This document shows positions 23,852 through 34,904 of a stretch of 64,000 bases of DNA, one piece after another. This stretch comes from Hygrophila difformis (taxonomy: Eukaryota; Streptophyta; Magnoliopsida; Lamiales; Acanthaceae). The stretch covers positions 44,056,191 through 44,120,190 of the forward strand of contig JAOANR010000013.1 of the NCBI GenBank assembly GCA_030278955.1. The letters are read 5' to 3'. Every line of letters begins with the position of its first letter. Position 1 is the stretch's first letter. Made by a program: the position numbers and the translations under genes. The notes under the pieces are model-generated. The model did not search any database and was not told where the DNA came from. It saw only the letters and a program-made list of their open reading frames with translations.

Positions 23852-24020
23852 ATTTTTTTTTTGAGGAGGCATTGAAAGCATGTGAAAAGGGTAATGGGAG
23901 TCCATGCTACCCAATTACAAAGGGGAATAAAAGGGAGGGATATGAGACCGGTGGGAAATCGAACCTCCAATTTTCTATTGGAAGTCCAGAGACTTAATCA
24001 CTTGGACTAAGACCTTATCC
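23852..24020 (-). mobile_element. tRNA-derived SINE (minus)
   Basis: On the minus strand GGTCTTAGTCCAAGTGATTA (A-box-like) is followed by GGTTCGATTTCC (B box). The T-run at 23853-23861 is the tail. Its head resembles the SINE at 3354, so the two probably share a family. It lies about 365 bp upstream of the formin start. Confidence 0.65.
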
Positions 24021-24384
24021 TATTTGAACAAAAATTTTTGGCTACAACTTCAAACGAATTATGTCCATTTCTAGACTCCATCTCATAAGAGCCAAAGAAA
24101 TTATATCAAAAAATATTTAACTGAAAGAATATTGATCCCGACAAAGGGCAATCTTGTCATTTCGTTAAGAGAAAGCGTAAGAGCTCAAAAACAACTACCT
24201 GCTCTCCCCTTTGACACTTTCAGCAAAACCCCTAACAATTATACACTAAATTAAATATAGAAATAAATATATTTAAAAAATCGCCAAAATTCAAAAATAA
24301 GTTGTACCTGTTACCTGTACATTCTTCAATGTCATCAACTACCCAAAAACTCCAACTCCGAAATTCTTCCTAAAAACTCCGGCC

Positions 24385-26898
24385 ATGGCTGCCACCCCAA
24401 TTCTTCCCTTGATCATCCTTTTCTGCGTTTCGCAATTCCCTCTATCCTTCTGCCAGTGGACTTCCCCGCAAAATATCGAAACTCGCTACCCCTTTTCTCC
24501 GTCGCCGGAGATTATCCCCCCACCGGAGCCCTCTTCTCCGCCGGTTCGAAATGATGTGCCGGAGATGCCTGTACCTGGATTCCCGGGCCCTCCGCCGCCG
24601 AGAAAGAACTCCACCGGTGCGGCGGTGGGGAGAGCCATTGGAGTGACGGCGGCGAGCACCGTGGTTTTGTCGGCGCTCCTGTTCTTCCTCTTACTACGGA
24701 GGTCGCGGCGGAAGAGGGAAAGGGAGAATGATACGGTTACCCAGGGTGGTACCGCGGGTCCCGTCACCCGCCCTCAAATTGATAACTTCCGGCGATTCAA
24801 TGGGAACGTGAAGGGGATAATTGTGGACGAGAATGGCCTGGACGTGCTGTATTGGAGGAATCTGCAGGATGAAGAGGCCCGATGGAGCTTCAAGAAGAAG
24901 AATTACAGAAGCCTGAAGGAAGAGCAGAGGCAGGAGATCAAAAGAATTGAAAGCGGTAAAGACAGGAAGAAGAAGCCGCCGGTTCAGGAATCCCCTTTGC
25001 TTCGAGGAATGTCGTCGTCTTCGGAAAGCCCTATTTGGGGAATTAGGGATGAGAAGCGGCCCGTAATCGAAAAAGCCCCTTCAATTCCGCCTCCCACGGC
25101 GGTTACGGTCGGCATCATGCAAGAATCTTCATTTAAGGGAAAACAGCTCGCACTGGAAGTTCCGCCGCCGCCAATTCCCGCAATGAAACCTGTCACGCCT
25201 CCCCTTCCGCCTCCGCCAGCTGCTTTTGTGGCAGCTCCGGTGAGGAAAGAGGTTGTTCCCTCACCGCCTCCGCCTCCACCAATGGCAATTGAAGCAGTTC
25301 GAGCGAGGAAGGCGGTTGCACCGCCTCCGCCTCCACCAATGTCAATTGAAGCAGTTCCAGCGAGGAAGGCGGCCGCACCGCCTCCCCCACCGCCTATCCC
25401 GAAGAATAAAGCCTCCCCCGCACCGCCGCCGCCGGCGAAGCCATCAAGCAATCCAATTGGAGAAGGACCATCAACATCAAACAACAGCAGCAGCGAACAG
25501 GTGAAATTAAAGCCCCTGCATTGGGACAAAGTGAACGCAAATGTACAGCATTCCATGGTTTGGGACAAAATCGACAAGGGTTCATTCAGGTTCGACGGCG
25601 ACTTAATGGAGGCCCTATTCGGGTACGTCGCGACGAACAGGAAATCCCCTCAGAGGGACGGCAGGTCATCGATTCCGGGGCAGGGAATTCCCCAGCCGCC
25701 GGCGCAGATCTTCATCCTCGACACGCGTAAATCGCAGAACACCGCGATTGTCCTCAAATCCCTCGGCGTCGCGCGGCAGGAAATCATGGATGCCCTAATT
25801 GACGGCGACGGATTGAGCTCCGACGCATTGGAGAAGCTCGTGAGAATTGCCCCAACCGATGAAGAAATATCCCAAATCCTCGCATTCAACGGGCATCCTT
25901 CGAAGCTGGCCGAGGCCGAATCCTTCCTCTATTACCTCCTCAAAGCCGTACCATTGGCCTTCAATCGTTTCCACGCCATGCTTTTCAGGCTGAACTACGA
26001 TGTCGAGGCTTCAATTATCAAAGACTCGTTGCAGTCCCTTGTCTTGGCCTGCAAGGAACTCAGGACACGAGGGCTATTCTTGAAGCTTCTAGAAGCGGTG
26101 CTCAAGGCCGGGAATCGATTGAATGCAGGGACGGCTAGAGGGAATGCACAGGCTTTCAACCTTACAGCATTGACAAAATTATCAGATGTGAAGAGCTCTG
26201 ATGGGAAAACAACTCTGCTTCAGTTCGTCGTCCAAGAAGTCGTAAGGGCGGAGGGGAAACGCTGCGTCGTTAATAAAAATCGCAATCTCAGTAGGACGAG
26301 CAGCCACAGCAGCAACGGCATGAACCAAAGCGTCGAGCCAAATTCCAATGAGGACGCGGAGAATGAGTACATGATCCTCGGATTGCCAGTGATAGGCGGC
26401 CTCAGCGCAGAATTCTCAAATGTGAAAAAGGCGGCGTCTTTAGACTACGACCAGCTTGTTAAAACAACCCCATCATTGGCCGCACAGCTGACGAAAATTA
26501 GAGCAATGGTGGAGCAGTGTGGGCCTGAGGGTGGATTTGTGTACGAAATGACGGGCTTTCTCGATACAGCTGAATCGGAGATGAGAGGGCTGAAGGAAGA
26601 GCAAACGAAAGTGATGGAGCTTGTGAAGAAGACGACGGATTATTACCAAGCGGGATCTTCCAAAGGGACGACGAATTCGTTCCAGCTGTTTATTATCGTT
26701 AGGGATTTCCTCCAAATGGTTGATCAAGTTTGTGTGGAAATTGCAAGGAATGTACAGAAGAGAAAGCATGGATCGTCATCGACATCCTCGGGGTCTGGAA
26801 CCCCCTCAAGGATATTCAAGTTCCCTAAACTGCCAGCAAATTTCATGTCTGATGATTCAAGGAGCAGTTTGGAAGACGATGATTCAGAGGGCAGATGA
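24385..26898 (+). CDS. Group I formin (FH4/FH8-like)
   Basis: One uninterrupted frame encodes 837 residues. In order: signal peptide (1-24), short proline-rich extracellular part, transmembrane helix (about 79-104, ending ALLFFLLLRR) and a basic stop-transfer stretch. Next come a segment with IDNFRRFNGNVKGIIVDENG and DVLYWRNLQ (about 131-161), which I take as the GOE domain of the FH4/FH8 subgroup, and a proline-rich FH1 region (about 220-360). The FH2 domain (about 372-790) includes KLKPLHWDKV, FILDTRKSQNTAIVLKSLG, LLEAVLKAGNRLNAGTARG and LTKLSDVKSSDGKTTLLQFV. Group I formins nucleate actin at the plasma membrane, with FH1 binding profilin. The start context (GGCCATGGC) is good. It is longer than Arabidopsis FH4 and FH8 as I remember them (about 760 aa). 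The gene is convergent with the WVD2-like gene downstream. Confidence 0.93.
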   Translation: MAATPILPLIILFCVSQFPLSFCQWTSPQNIETRYPFSPSPEIIPPPEPSSPPVRNDVPEMPVPGFPGPPPPRKNSTGAAVGRAIGVTAASTVVLSALLFFLLLRRSRRKRERENDTVTQGGTAGPVTRPQIDNFRRFNGNVKGIIVDENGLDVLYWRNLQDEEARWSFKKKNYRSLKEEQRQEIKRIESGKDRKKKPPVQESPLLRGMSSSSESPIWGIRDEKRPVIEKAPSIPPPTAVTVGIMQESSFKGKQLALEVPPPPIPAMKPVTPPLPPPPAAFVAAPVRKEVVPSPPPPPPMAIEAVRARKAVAPPPPPPMSIEAVPARKAAAPPPPPPIPKNKASPAPPPPAKPSSNPIGEGPSTSNNSSSEQVKLKPLHWDKVNANVQHSMVWDKIDKGSFRFDGDLMEALFGYVATNRKSPQRDGRSSIPGQGIPQPPAQIFILDTRKSQNTAIVLKSLGVARQEIMDALIDGDGLSSDALEKLVRIAPTDEEISQILAFNGHPSKLAEAESFLYYLLKAVPLAFNRFHAMLFRLNYDVEASIIKDSLQSLVLACKELRTRGLFLKLLEAVLKAGNRLNAGTARGNAQAFNLTALTKLSDVKSSDGKTTLLQFVVQEVVRAEGKRCVVNKNRNLSRTSSHSSNGMNQSVEPNSNEDAENEYMILGLPVIGGLSAEFSNVKKAASLDYDQLVKTTPSLAAQLTKIRAMVEQCGPEGGFVYEMTGFLDTAESEMRGLKEEQTKVMELVKKTTDYYQAGSSKGTTNSFQLFIIVRDFLQMVDQVCVEIARNVQKRKHGSSSTSSGSGTPSRIFKFPKLPANFMSDDSRSSLEDDDSEGR

Positions 26899-27566
26899 AA
26901 TTAGTACACTTTTGTACAGAACATATTGGCACTTGACAATTGACACCAACAATGTTTCTTTTGTATTTTTTTCATTATAAGAGATTGATTCTTTTTTTAG
27001 TTTCTTCCTTTTCCCAAAGTGTTTTTGTGATACTACAGAAGGGAAGTAGTACATTTTTCATCTTGGATAATGTTCATTTTTCATTTATGTACATAATTGT
27101 GAAGTATGGAAGTTGGAACTGCATTCTATAGAAGACATCAGCCCAAAAAACTACAATATTTATCATATGTAATGGAAAGGCACAGGTTTTCATCAATTGC
27201 AGTATCCATAGCTCTGATCAATTGAAGCTTTATTCAGGAACCAAGTTCTCTGAAGCTACTAGAGTTCCGAATGTGCTACAAATACACAGTACAGAGTCTG
27301 CATCCTTTTGATAAACGGCAAATATAACCTTTCTATACAGGCATTCTGATGAGAGAAGCTATGGAAAAGCTAGTACATTGTAAGCTCTTAGTTGCCTACG
27401 CAAAGATGTATTATGATCTTGTCGGGAAAGGGATAAGGAATCTTTTCTCCACTGGCAAAAATGTTGTGCCCTCAAGAAGAAGCCAGTCCTCGTCATGAAC
27501 AGCATATGCATGAGTTCAAAACTCGCTCTGGTGAAACTTAATGAAGAAATGTGAGAACAGCATTTC
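26899..27566. other. Shared 3' regions of two convergent genes
   Basis: This 668 bp stretch lies between the stop codons of the formin (plus) and the WVD2-like gene (minus). It must hold both 3' UTRs. No other gene is seen. Confidence 0.6.
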
Positions 27567-30500
27567 TCATCTACTCAATGTAGGACGCTGAGGATGTATC
27601 TCGCTCCCACTGCGCACCTGTGGGGAAAACACAAAACGTGATGCAACCTTGGCCAACGCTACAACATAGTGTTGCTTGAACATTTCTGGAGGTATTGATA
27701 GGAGTTGAGGGCAATAATCAGCATAAAGATAGCATATAATGTAGATTGGAAAAATAGGAAGTGCAATGAACACAGACCAAACACGTATGGAACAAGGAAA
27801 AGGAACAGAATCACAAGATAGATCTAGTCAGCATACTGAATTTCCTTCCATCTTTAACAGCTCTACTTTAATTTCATCCTTTTAGTTTGACTTACCAGAT
27901 GAAATAGCATAGTTTGATGCTTACAGATAGAAAAAATTGTAACAAGCAATATAATAAAAGAATATGTTTGAAAAATAATCAAACTAGTCTTCTTCTTCTT
28001 CTCAAATATCAGCTCTGTTTATGTCAAAATCAAACGCCGTAAATGAGCATAGATGGCATGAAATACTCAACTTGGTAGTTGGTAAAATCAATTTATATAT
28101 GGTCAAGTGGGAAGTTATTCCCAAGTTGAAATATCAATGGGTGATTTTATGTCAGTGCATCATTGTGCTGAATGATTTTAATTCATTGAATGCATTGTGC
28201 AGCAATGGCCAGGCAAATTGAAATGGAATTTATGCTTCATCATTGATGTAGATAAATGAATACCTTTGATTGTACACTAAGCTGAGCAACTCTGTCTGCC
28301 TCTCTGGCAATAGATTTTGCCTCCAACTTCTTCAAAAACTGATTCATAATTGTTCAGTTACATTAATAGAGCAAAATGATATCTCACTTGCATGGAGAAA
28401 CCACAAGAAGGGTGTTGTTGAAATACCTCTTTCCGCCTTTCAGCTTTTTCATCGTTTCTCAAGCCAGTTGTAGGTGAAAAAGCCAAGGTATTTTCCCTTT
28501 CCACTGTCGAACTTTTATGTACTCTGATAGCGAAAGGATTATCTCAGAAACAAATTATGCAAATACAGGAATACACTTAAGATGTTATATATATATAAAA
28601 TGTTATTCAAATATCCTATATATATATATATCATGAGACATAAAATGTTATCCTGCAATACATGTACAAAAAGCCATAGAATCAAATCATCAATGTCTAT
28701 AAAGCAATTAATGGGGTGTTTGGATGGCCTTTTATTTTTTGTGTTTTTGACTTCTACTTCAAATAAAGGATCACATTTTTCTTAAGTTACTTTTAAAAAT
28801 AGCAGAACCATAAACATAAGTCAAAGGATTGTTTTCTTGTACCCTATAAATCTATAATATTATCACTCGTTTGGAAAATTTTAAAATTATTATTTAAAAA
28901 TAATTTTTTATTTAAAGCAAAAGCCAAAAGCACTAGGAAGTCTATCCAAACACCCCATAAATTTAGTACTGCTACATGCTGATGCAAAGGATGGCCAGGA
29001 TAATGGCATTTCACTATGCACCAAAGCATCCGATATTGTAACATAGCACTAGCATTAGCTACATTTTTTATATTCTTAAACTCAGTGCAGCAAATAGTGA
29101 TTGATATTCATCTTTTTAAGTTGACATAATCGGAGCATACTTGCTACAATGTTGTTTCTCCTTGTTTTGTGTAACTCATAAGTCCTCATATCAACTATCA
29201 AGTACAAAGTACATATATTACTTTTACCTAGGTAAAAATTCCAAAAACAAATCTATGGCTGCCAAAATCAATTTAACGTGTAAGAGTAACTTTTTATAAC
29301 TTCAAATTAGTACATGGATTTGTTATCAATACCACTTCAAACATTTAGACGATGGCAATAGCAACATTTGAATCAAAGGATTTAGAAGGGAGTTGCAACT
29401 GTTCACAAGAACAAATATTTTCCCAAAAAAAAATGTATCAAAACGAAAAATCAGAGTAACCTTTCAGCAAGACTATAACCACAGAGATCCAGCACAAATA
29501 GAAATCACATAGTTCATTTTCAGCACTGTTCAGAGAAAAGATAGTAAAATCTCACCTTTTCGGCAGGGGGTTTGATCTTGTTCCTGATTGACTCCTTTGA
29601 GAGGTCTGATTTACAGAATCTTTTCTGAAATTAAAGTCCAAAAAGCAATTGAGTTATATACCTTAGGTAAGAGCTAGATTATAAAATAGCAATTTATCTT
29701 CCTACAAGGCTACAACTATATGTTTTCAGATCATCTTTGGAATTATAGTACATTGTAGTTTATAGTGGGTTCCATGCTGAATGATGGTTGATCTAGGCAC
29801 TTAAGCATGAATGCGCACATGAACTTGAAATCAAAATCACAGAGATTACGATTTCAGTATTCTCAATCATAATCGAACTAATCTCTAGCTGCGCCATGAT
29901 TTTGATTGACAAATAAAATAAGCATTACCCTTCATTCCCCTTCGTGGGATTGCGAGAAGCAGCAATCTTTGGCTGGAATGTAGTCGGTGACATCTGCAAG
30001 ATATACCAGAAGAATATCAAAATAAGATGCATTTCATTGCAGACAAAATCTGACTGCAGAAAATGATTCATAGAATGTAACAAAGAGAACAATGAAAAAA
30101 GCATGCCTGCTTTATTGGACTAGATTTTTCACCAATGGTAGATCCATTAGTACGATTCTGGAAACTCTTGAAAGCACGTTTGACAATGTCTTTGTCTCCC
30201 ATTTTCTCCATTATCAACGATCTCCTAGTCATTGGTACAGCAGCCAAAGAATTTGCAGAACTCAAGCTGAGAGACATGTGCAATGATGAAGGAGCTGCTC
30301 TTTTGCTTTTTCCAGCTGGAGAATTCTTGCTTTTAAGAAGTGGTGACTCATTCACCTGCTTTTTCAAGATCTTCGGAGCAGATACAGGTGTACTCATTGA
30401 TGCCGGCCTCAAATTTCTAGTAGTGGAAGCCCGCATTGTTTTGACTAAAGGTGGAGCAGATGCAGGTGAATTCACTTTGCTCCTGGTCCCAGGCAAAGTC

Positions 30501-31372
30501 CTCTCCTTTTTAGTTGGAGTTACCTAATAAGACATGTTGATTTATAAATGGATGAAATCATTCAAAAAGTATAAGACACATTGCCAATTAAAAAAACCTA
30601 AAACTGCAAGGAGCCACTTTGTTCCAATGTTTACCTTTTGAGCTGAATTCCGCTCATTCAACTTAGGATTTCCCTTTTTCAATGCACTCACTTGTTCTTT
30701 TCCACTTTTCCTCACTGAAGGTTTTCCTGTTGTACTGCAGGAGTCCTTTTGTGGAGGGGTCGGCGACACATCGAACACATCATCTTCCCTGACACTTAAT
30801 TGAGGCCCTTCTGCATTGCCATTCGACTCATTCTTATCTTCCTCAATTACGGGGCTTTCACACATCACAGCAGCATTAGCATTGTCCTCCTCCAATGCAA
30901 TGCCAGTGATTAAGCCATTCACAGAGGCTTCCTGATCATCCCCCTTGGGTGATTCAGAATCATCATCTTTTACCTCATCAAAAACGGGCCCATTTTCCGA
31001 AGGGGCTGTGCAAGATTCCTCCCCCACATCCTCAACTGATCTATCGCCATTAGACAACCCAGACTTACTATCAATATCTGATGAATCTGTAACGCAATCT
31101 TCCTTGCTTGACACGACAGGGCACCGAATGATAGGGACCATCATCTTTTCCTGCTCCAATTCTGCTTTCCTGGCTGCAATCTTCTTGTAATGAGCTTCAA
31201 AATATGCTTTCTTTTGCGCCACAGATCCAGGTGTCGATAAATTTCCAGCTTCCTCCAAATACTTATTCGGTGAGAAAGTCGACCACTTCTCCCAAGAAAG
31301 TGCATCATTCTCAAACCTACCAAATGAAACCGACACCTCCAATCTAGCTTCGGGTTTCATAGGCTCATCCAT
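27567..31372 (-). CDS. WDL7: WVD2-like 7 / TPX2-domain microtubule protein
   Basis: Eight coding exons join in phase: 31372-30635, 30523-30107, 29993-29929, 29624-29556, 28523-28427, 28338-28264 and 27617-27567, with the second and third separated by a GC-AG intron; that is seven coding exons, plus a 5'-UTR exon giving eight in all. The product is about 503 residues. The N-terminus has the family hallmark (RLEVSVSFGRFENDALSWEK, GSVAQKKAYFEAHYKKIAAR). The middle is acidic, then basic and serine-rich. The TPX2 C-terminal region (about 440-487) reads LRNDEKAERRKEFLKKLEAK followed by AREADRVAQL. WVD2/WDL proteins bind and bundle cortical microtubules and affect cell expansion. Symbol by resemblance to Arabidopsis WDL7, from memory. 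The start codon follows directly after a CAG acceptor. Intron 5 (28522 side, between 29556 and 28523) contains a MITE. Confidence 0.88.
28712..28957. mobile_element. PIF/Harbinger-like MITE in an intron of the WVD2-like gene
   Basis: Ends TGGGGTGTTTGGATGG and TATCCAAACACCCCA are inverted and flanked by TAA on both sides (28709-28711 and 28958-28960). It lies in the intron between exons 29624-29556 and 28523-28427. Confidence 0.75.
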
Positions 31373-32275
31373 CTGTGTCATAGAATAAGATCTTATCTTA
31401 TCACGCCCAACAAGAACTTCAATTAATGAACACCATAAAATCGCAAGACTAAATGAAGCAAGCACGAGAATTCCGCAAATAATGATAACATATCTTACTT
31501 ATCTGTCAAGACTCATGAATGGAAACAAACAATTTAGAGCAACAATTCATCAATCAAATGGCCCACGCCCCTCACACACTGAACACCTTATTTTCTACTG
31601 AACAGATGTTTGAACTAAAGATCATCCATTGATTTCTTCAATACCCGATAAGAATCAGCAGAAGTCTACAATCATACCGTTGGACGAGGCAAGAAGTACC
31701 AATCAAGATCAAGAACGCTGACCTAATCGAGACAAATCGAAGAAAAGGAAAATGCAGGCACCCAAAACAAGCCCCATGTGCTGCGTTTTTCTACCACGAC
31801 AATAATCAACTACATTACAGTGGGTTTCACTTTCACAGGATCGCAGTAACAAAAGAAAAAAAGAAAACCAGCGATTGTCTCTTTCGGGTCCTTCTAGAAA
31901 GCCCTAAACAGTGTAACCGCTTCAATAATCAGCACATAAACAAATGCAAGTGAATTACAAAAGAACAAACACAGCAAAAGGTTAAACACATGGAAGAACT
32001 CAGCTCAGCAAGGACACAAGATCTGCCTTTTGGCCTTCGATATTTTTTTTTTTTCCCAATTAAAAAGGCGCCAAAAGCAGAGAACGCTCAAATTCGCCAC
32101 TAATCTCAAAAAGAAAGAAATCAAATAATAATGGGTTTGGGGTCAATCGTCAAAACCTAAAGAAAATTACGAAAAAGATTGCACATTTAACCCAAAAATG
32201 AAAAATGAATACAAAAAGTAACACACAGTACCTAAATTAGTGAAAAAAGAAAATCGCAGAAACTAGATTAGCTGG
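31373..32275 (-). other. 5'-UTR exon and leader intron of the WVD2-like gene
   Basis: On the minus strand the leader ends ACTAATTTAG before a GTACTG donor (32231), and the acceptor GACACAG falls just before the ATG at 31372. This gives an intron of about 860 bp that places the start codon at the very beginning of the next exon. The first exon would run from about 32275 to 32232. Confidence 0.55.
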
Positions 32276-32300
32276 TGGGGTGTGTTCTTTTACCCCAAGA

Positions 32301-32307
32301 TTTTATA
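32301..32307 (-). promoter_or_regulatory. TATA box of the WVD2-like gene
   Basis: TATAAAA on the minus strand, about 30 bp before the presumed leader exon. Pyrimidine-rich sequence surrounds it. Confidence 0.55.
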
Positions 32308-32470
32308 GTATAAAGAAACAATTGGAAGTAGGAAATGAGTGGAGATTGGAGATAATGATGATGCTGGGGAGATAGGGATGGTTGTTTTCTTTGAGGCCCA
32401 CAGAGGTGAGTGCAGAGGAAATGAGAAAGTAAATGCCAGTGAATAGAGCAAGCAAGAGAGGTGGAGTTGG

Positions 32471-32476
32471 CACGTG
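32471..32476. promoter_or_regulatory. G-box (proximal)
   Basis: CACGTG within the perfect palindrome GGCACGTGCC, about 165 bp upstream of the TATA box. G-boxes bind bZIP and bHLH factors. Confidence 0.5.
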
Positions 32477-32539
32477 CCACTGCCCATACATGACATACCT
32501 TTATGGTTCAATAATGGAGGTGGAGATGGTATGATGGGA

Positions 32540-32545
32540 CACGTG
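32540..32545. promoter_or_regulatory. G-box (distal)
   Basis: CACGTG within ACACGTGT, about 235 bp upstream of the TATA box and only about 55 bp from the end of the Mutator-like element. Confidence 0.5.
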
Positions 32546-32734
32546 TGGACCCCATCTTCTTGCTTCAACTAATTCCAGTATTCCACCAATTAATTTAACG
32601 GAAAATTGAAGATTAATACCCAGTCCTCAAATACTTCTTGTTTGATACCCGTATACTATAATACATTAATACTTCTATTTCGGTACCCATCTCTGAATTT
32701 TATTTTCTTTCTAAAAATAAAAAGTTGAAATGAC

Positions 32735-33638
32735 TTAAACACCCTTGATTAAAATTGTATTGAGGAATTGAGAAGAAGGGTAAAGAAGTAATTGCATGGA
32801 GATGTCTTGTCATCTGCAAAAGTAACCTCCATCACCTCACTCACATCTACAAAGGAAAAAACAAAATCTCTCACCAACATTGCAACATTGAAGATCGTCT
32901 CTGTTGAAGCTTGATCTACCACCATTGCAACAATGCAGAGATCTCCCTTATCTGCGATCTATCTATTGCAACATAGCGCCCACTGTTTCATTTCAGATTC
33001 GAGGAAGGAGATACGAAGGGAATAGATTCAAACCTGGAAAACTAAAGGTACGGAAATTTGAATAGGTTCTGAATTAGGTCTCTTTTAGGGCTGCCCGTTT
33101 GAATGGTTGTTTACATTTATGAGTTTCATTGACATTGGTATTTACATTTGAACTTGTTTTTGTGGATTGCGATGTTGGAAGTTTGGGAGCATTTTGAGAA
33201 TGGGGTTTTCTTAGGGTTTAGGGTTGAACTCATTTTTGTGCTAAAAAACTAGAGACCTGTTGCGGTTGGGGTATAACAGGGTTTGGGGAGTATTTTGAGA
33301 ATGAGGTTTTGTTAGAGGGCTTAGGGGTGAATTGGAGGACTGCAATTTGTGATTTAAATGGGTAAAAGATGAAGAAAAAAAATATTTTTTGTTTGTTGTT
33401 TGCTACGATTTGGGTAAGTTACACGATTTCATACTTGTGTGATTTTGATAGAAAACTATGAAACTTGTTGTGAGACACCACGATTCACGTCAAAACCACT
33501 TGTGTTGGGGCTGTTTTGGGGCTGGCTTTGTGCAATTTGGCGAATAGAAATGACTAGGGTTGGTTTGGGCTGGTTTCTGATATACCACAGAGTTTCCTGG
33601 AATGCACCACTGTTATTGGGTTGATTTTGTGCATCTTA
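32735..33638. other. MULE interior, left part
   Basis: No convincing reading frame was found. Some GTTTGGGGAG/GAGAATG(A/G)GGTTTT phrases repeat (33180-33320). Confidence 0.4.
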
Positions 33639-34082
33639 GGGCCCGTTTGGATTGGCTTTTGAAAAAAGCAGAAGCCAAAAGCAGAAGCAGAAGCAGGTAA
33701 CTTTTGTGTTTGGATGGAATGTTTGAAAAGCAGCTTTTTTTCAAAAGTGTGTTTGGATGTGTAAAAGTAAAAAGTGCTTTTTAAATGTATAAATTACCAA
33801 AAAGGATATGCTAATTAATATGATAATAGGATATATTTATAGTGTAATTTATATTAAGTAATGAGGGTATTTAAGTCTTTGCACAATTTACGAAGTGATT
33901 TTGGCTTCTGCTTTTTGGAGAAGCACCCCCTGGGCTGCTTCTCCCAAAAGCACTTTTGTAGCTTTTCGAGGTGCTTCTGCTTTTTTTGAAAAGCCAAACC
34001 AAACGTTTATTTTCTACCAAAAGTGCTTTTGGCAGAAGCAAAAGCCAAAAGCACCTTACCAAAAGCCATTCCAAACACCCTC
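33639..34082. mobile_element. PIF/Harbinger-like MITE inside the MULE
   Basis: Ends GGGCCCGTTTGG and CCAAACACCCTC are inverted and flanked by TTA (33636-33638 and 34083-34085). Sub-terminal AAAAGC and AGAAGC words are repeated at both ends in opposite directions. Confidence 0.8.
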
Positions 34083-34381
34083 TTAGTAAATAGAGATGTG
34101 TATGGTTGATTTTTATGTGTATGTTTGGACAACGGTGATTAGTGAATATTAGATTGTTTTTGGGATGGTTTTGTGCACCCCGCAATAGAAAATGATAACA
34201 ATATTGCATATGGTGTTTTAGAAATGAGAGTATTCTGTATGGTGTCATTTAGCGTACCGTCAGTATTTTGAATTATTTGTCCAGTATTGTACGAGTGCAG
34301 TATTGTTCTTTAATGGTTGAGTACTGTACATTATGTTCTTATTCGTAGTGATGATTAGTGGATTTAGCATGAATTTGACGG

Positions 34382-34798
34382 TTGAATACTGGAAAGACAG
34401 AATTTGATGTGATGGACAAGGGGTTTGAGAAGGGATTGGATTACGTTTTGGTGCCCGTAACTTTCTTGTTCCATTGGTTCCTCATTGTCTTGGACTTGTC
34501 ATCGAAGGATGTCGTGGTATACAATTCCATGTGGTCTCCTCGATATGACATGCCAATACTCAGACCTGGTGACGGCTCAAACGGCCAAGCAGGGATGGAG
34601 AATGAGACATACCTAGTGATGGACCAGGTGGCCGAGCAGGGGATGGAGAAGGGGGCAGACCCGGCTGATACTAATGTTAATGATCCAAACACCACCCTTC
34701 TACAAGCGGTTGGCACTACTCTTGGGAAACCCGGCACCACCTCCCTTCAGGCGGCTGCCCTCAACACTTCCGACATCAATCATTTAGTTTTCTTTTGA
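34382..34798 (+). pseudogene. Relic of a transposon-borne Ulp1-type (C48) cysteine protease
   Basis: The frame contains DYVLVPVTFLFHWFLIVLDL followed by VVVYNSM. This resembles the Ulp1 core, where a His-Trp pair is followed by a hydrophobic strand and an acidic residue (usually YDS). Here the usual Asp is Asn, and no segment with the catalytic Cys is seen. The rest is low-complexity and unlike the family. Several plant MULE families carry such domains, so this fits its position inside a MULE. Confidence 0.5.
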
Positions 34799-34904
34799 TC
34801 ATGTTTGGTTTTATCTAGTACTGATGGGATAAATATTGATTGGTGTTTCATCGTTTTGCTTTAATTGTGATGGAATAGTTTTGCTTATTTATCATATGCT
34901 TTTA

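Noticed and set aside
24984..25577. 197-codon antisense frame in the formin gene
   Set aside because: It is the glycine-rich mirror of the proline-rich FH1 region on the other strand.
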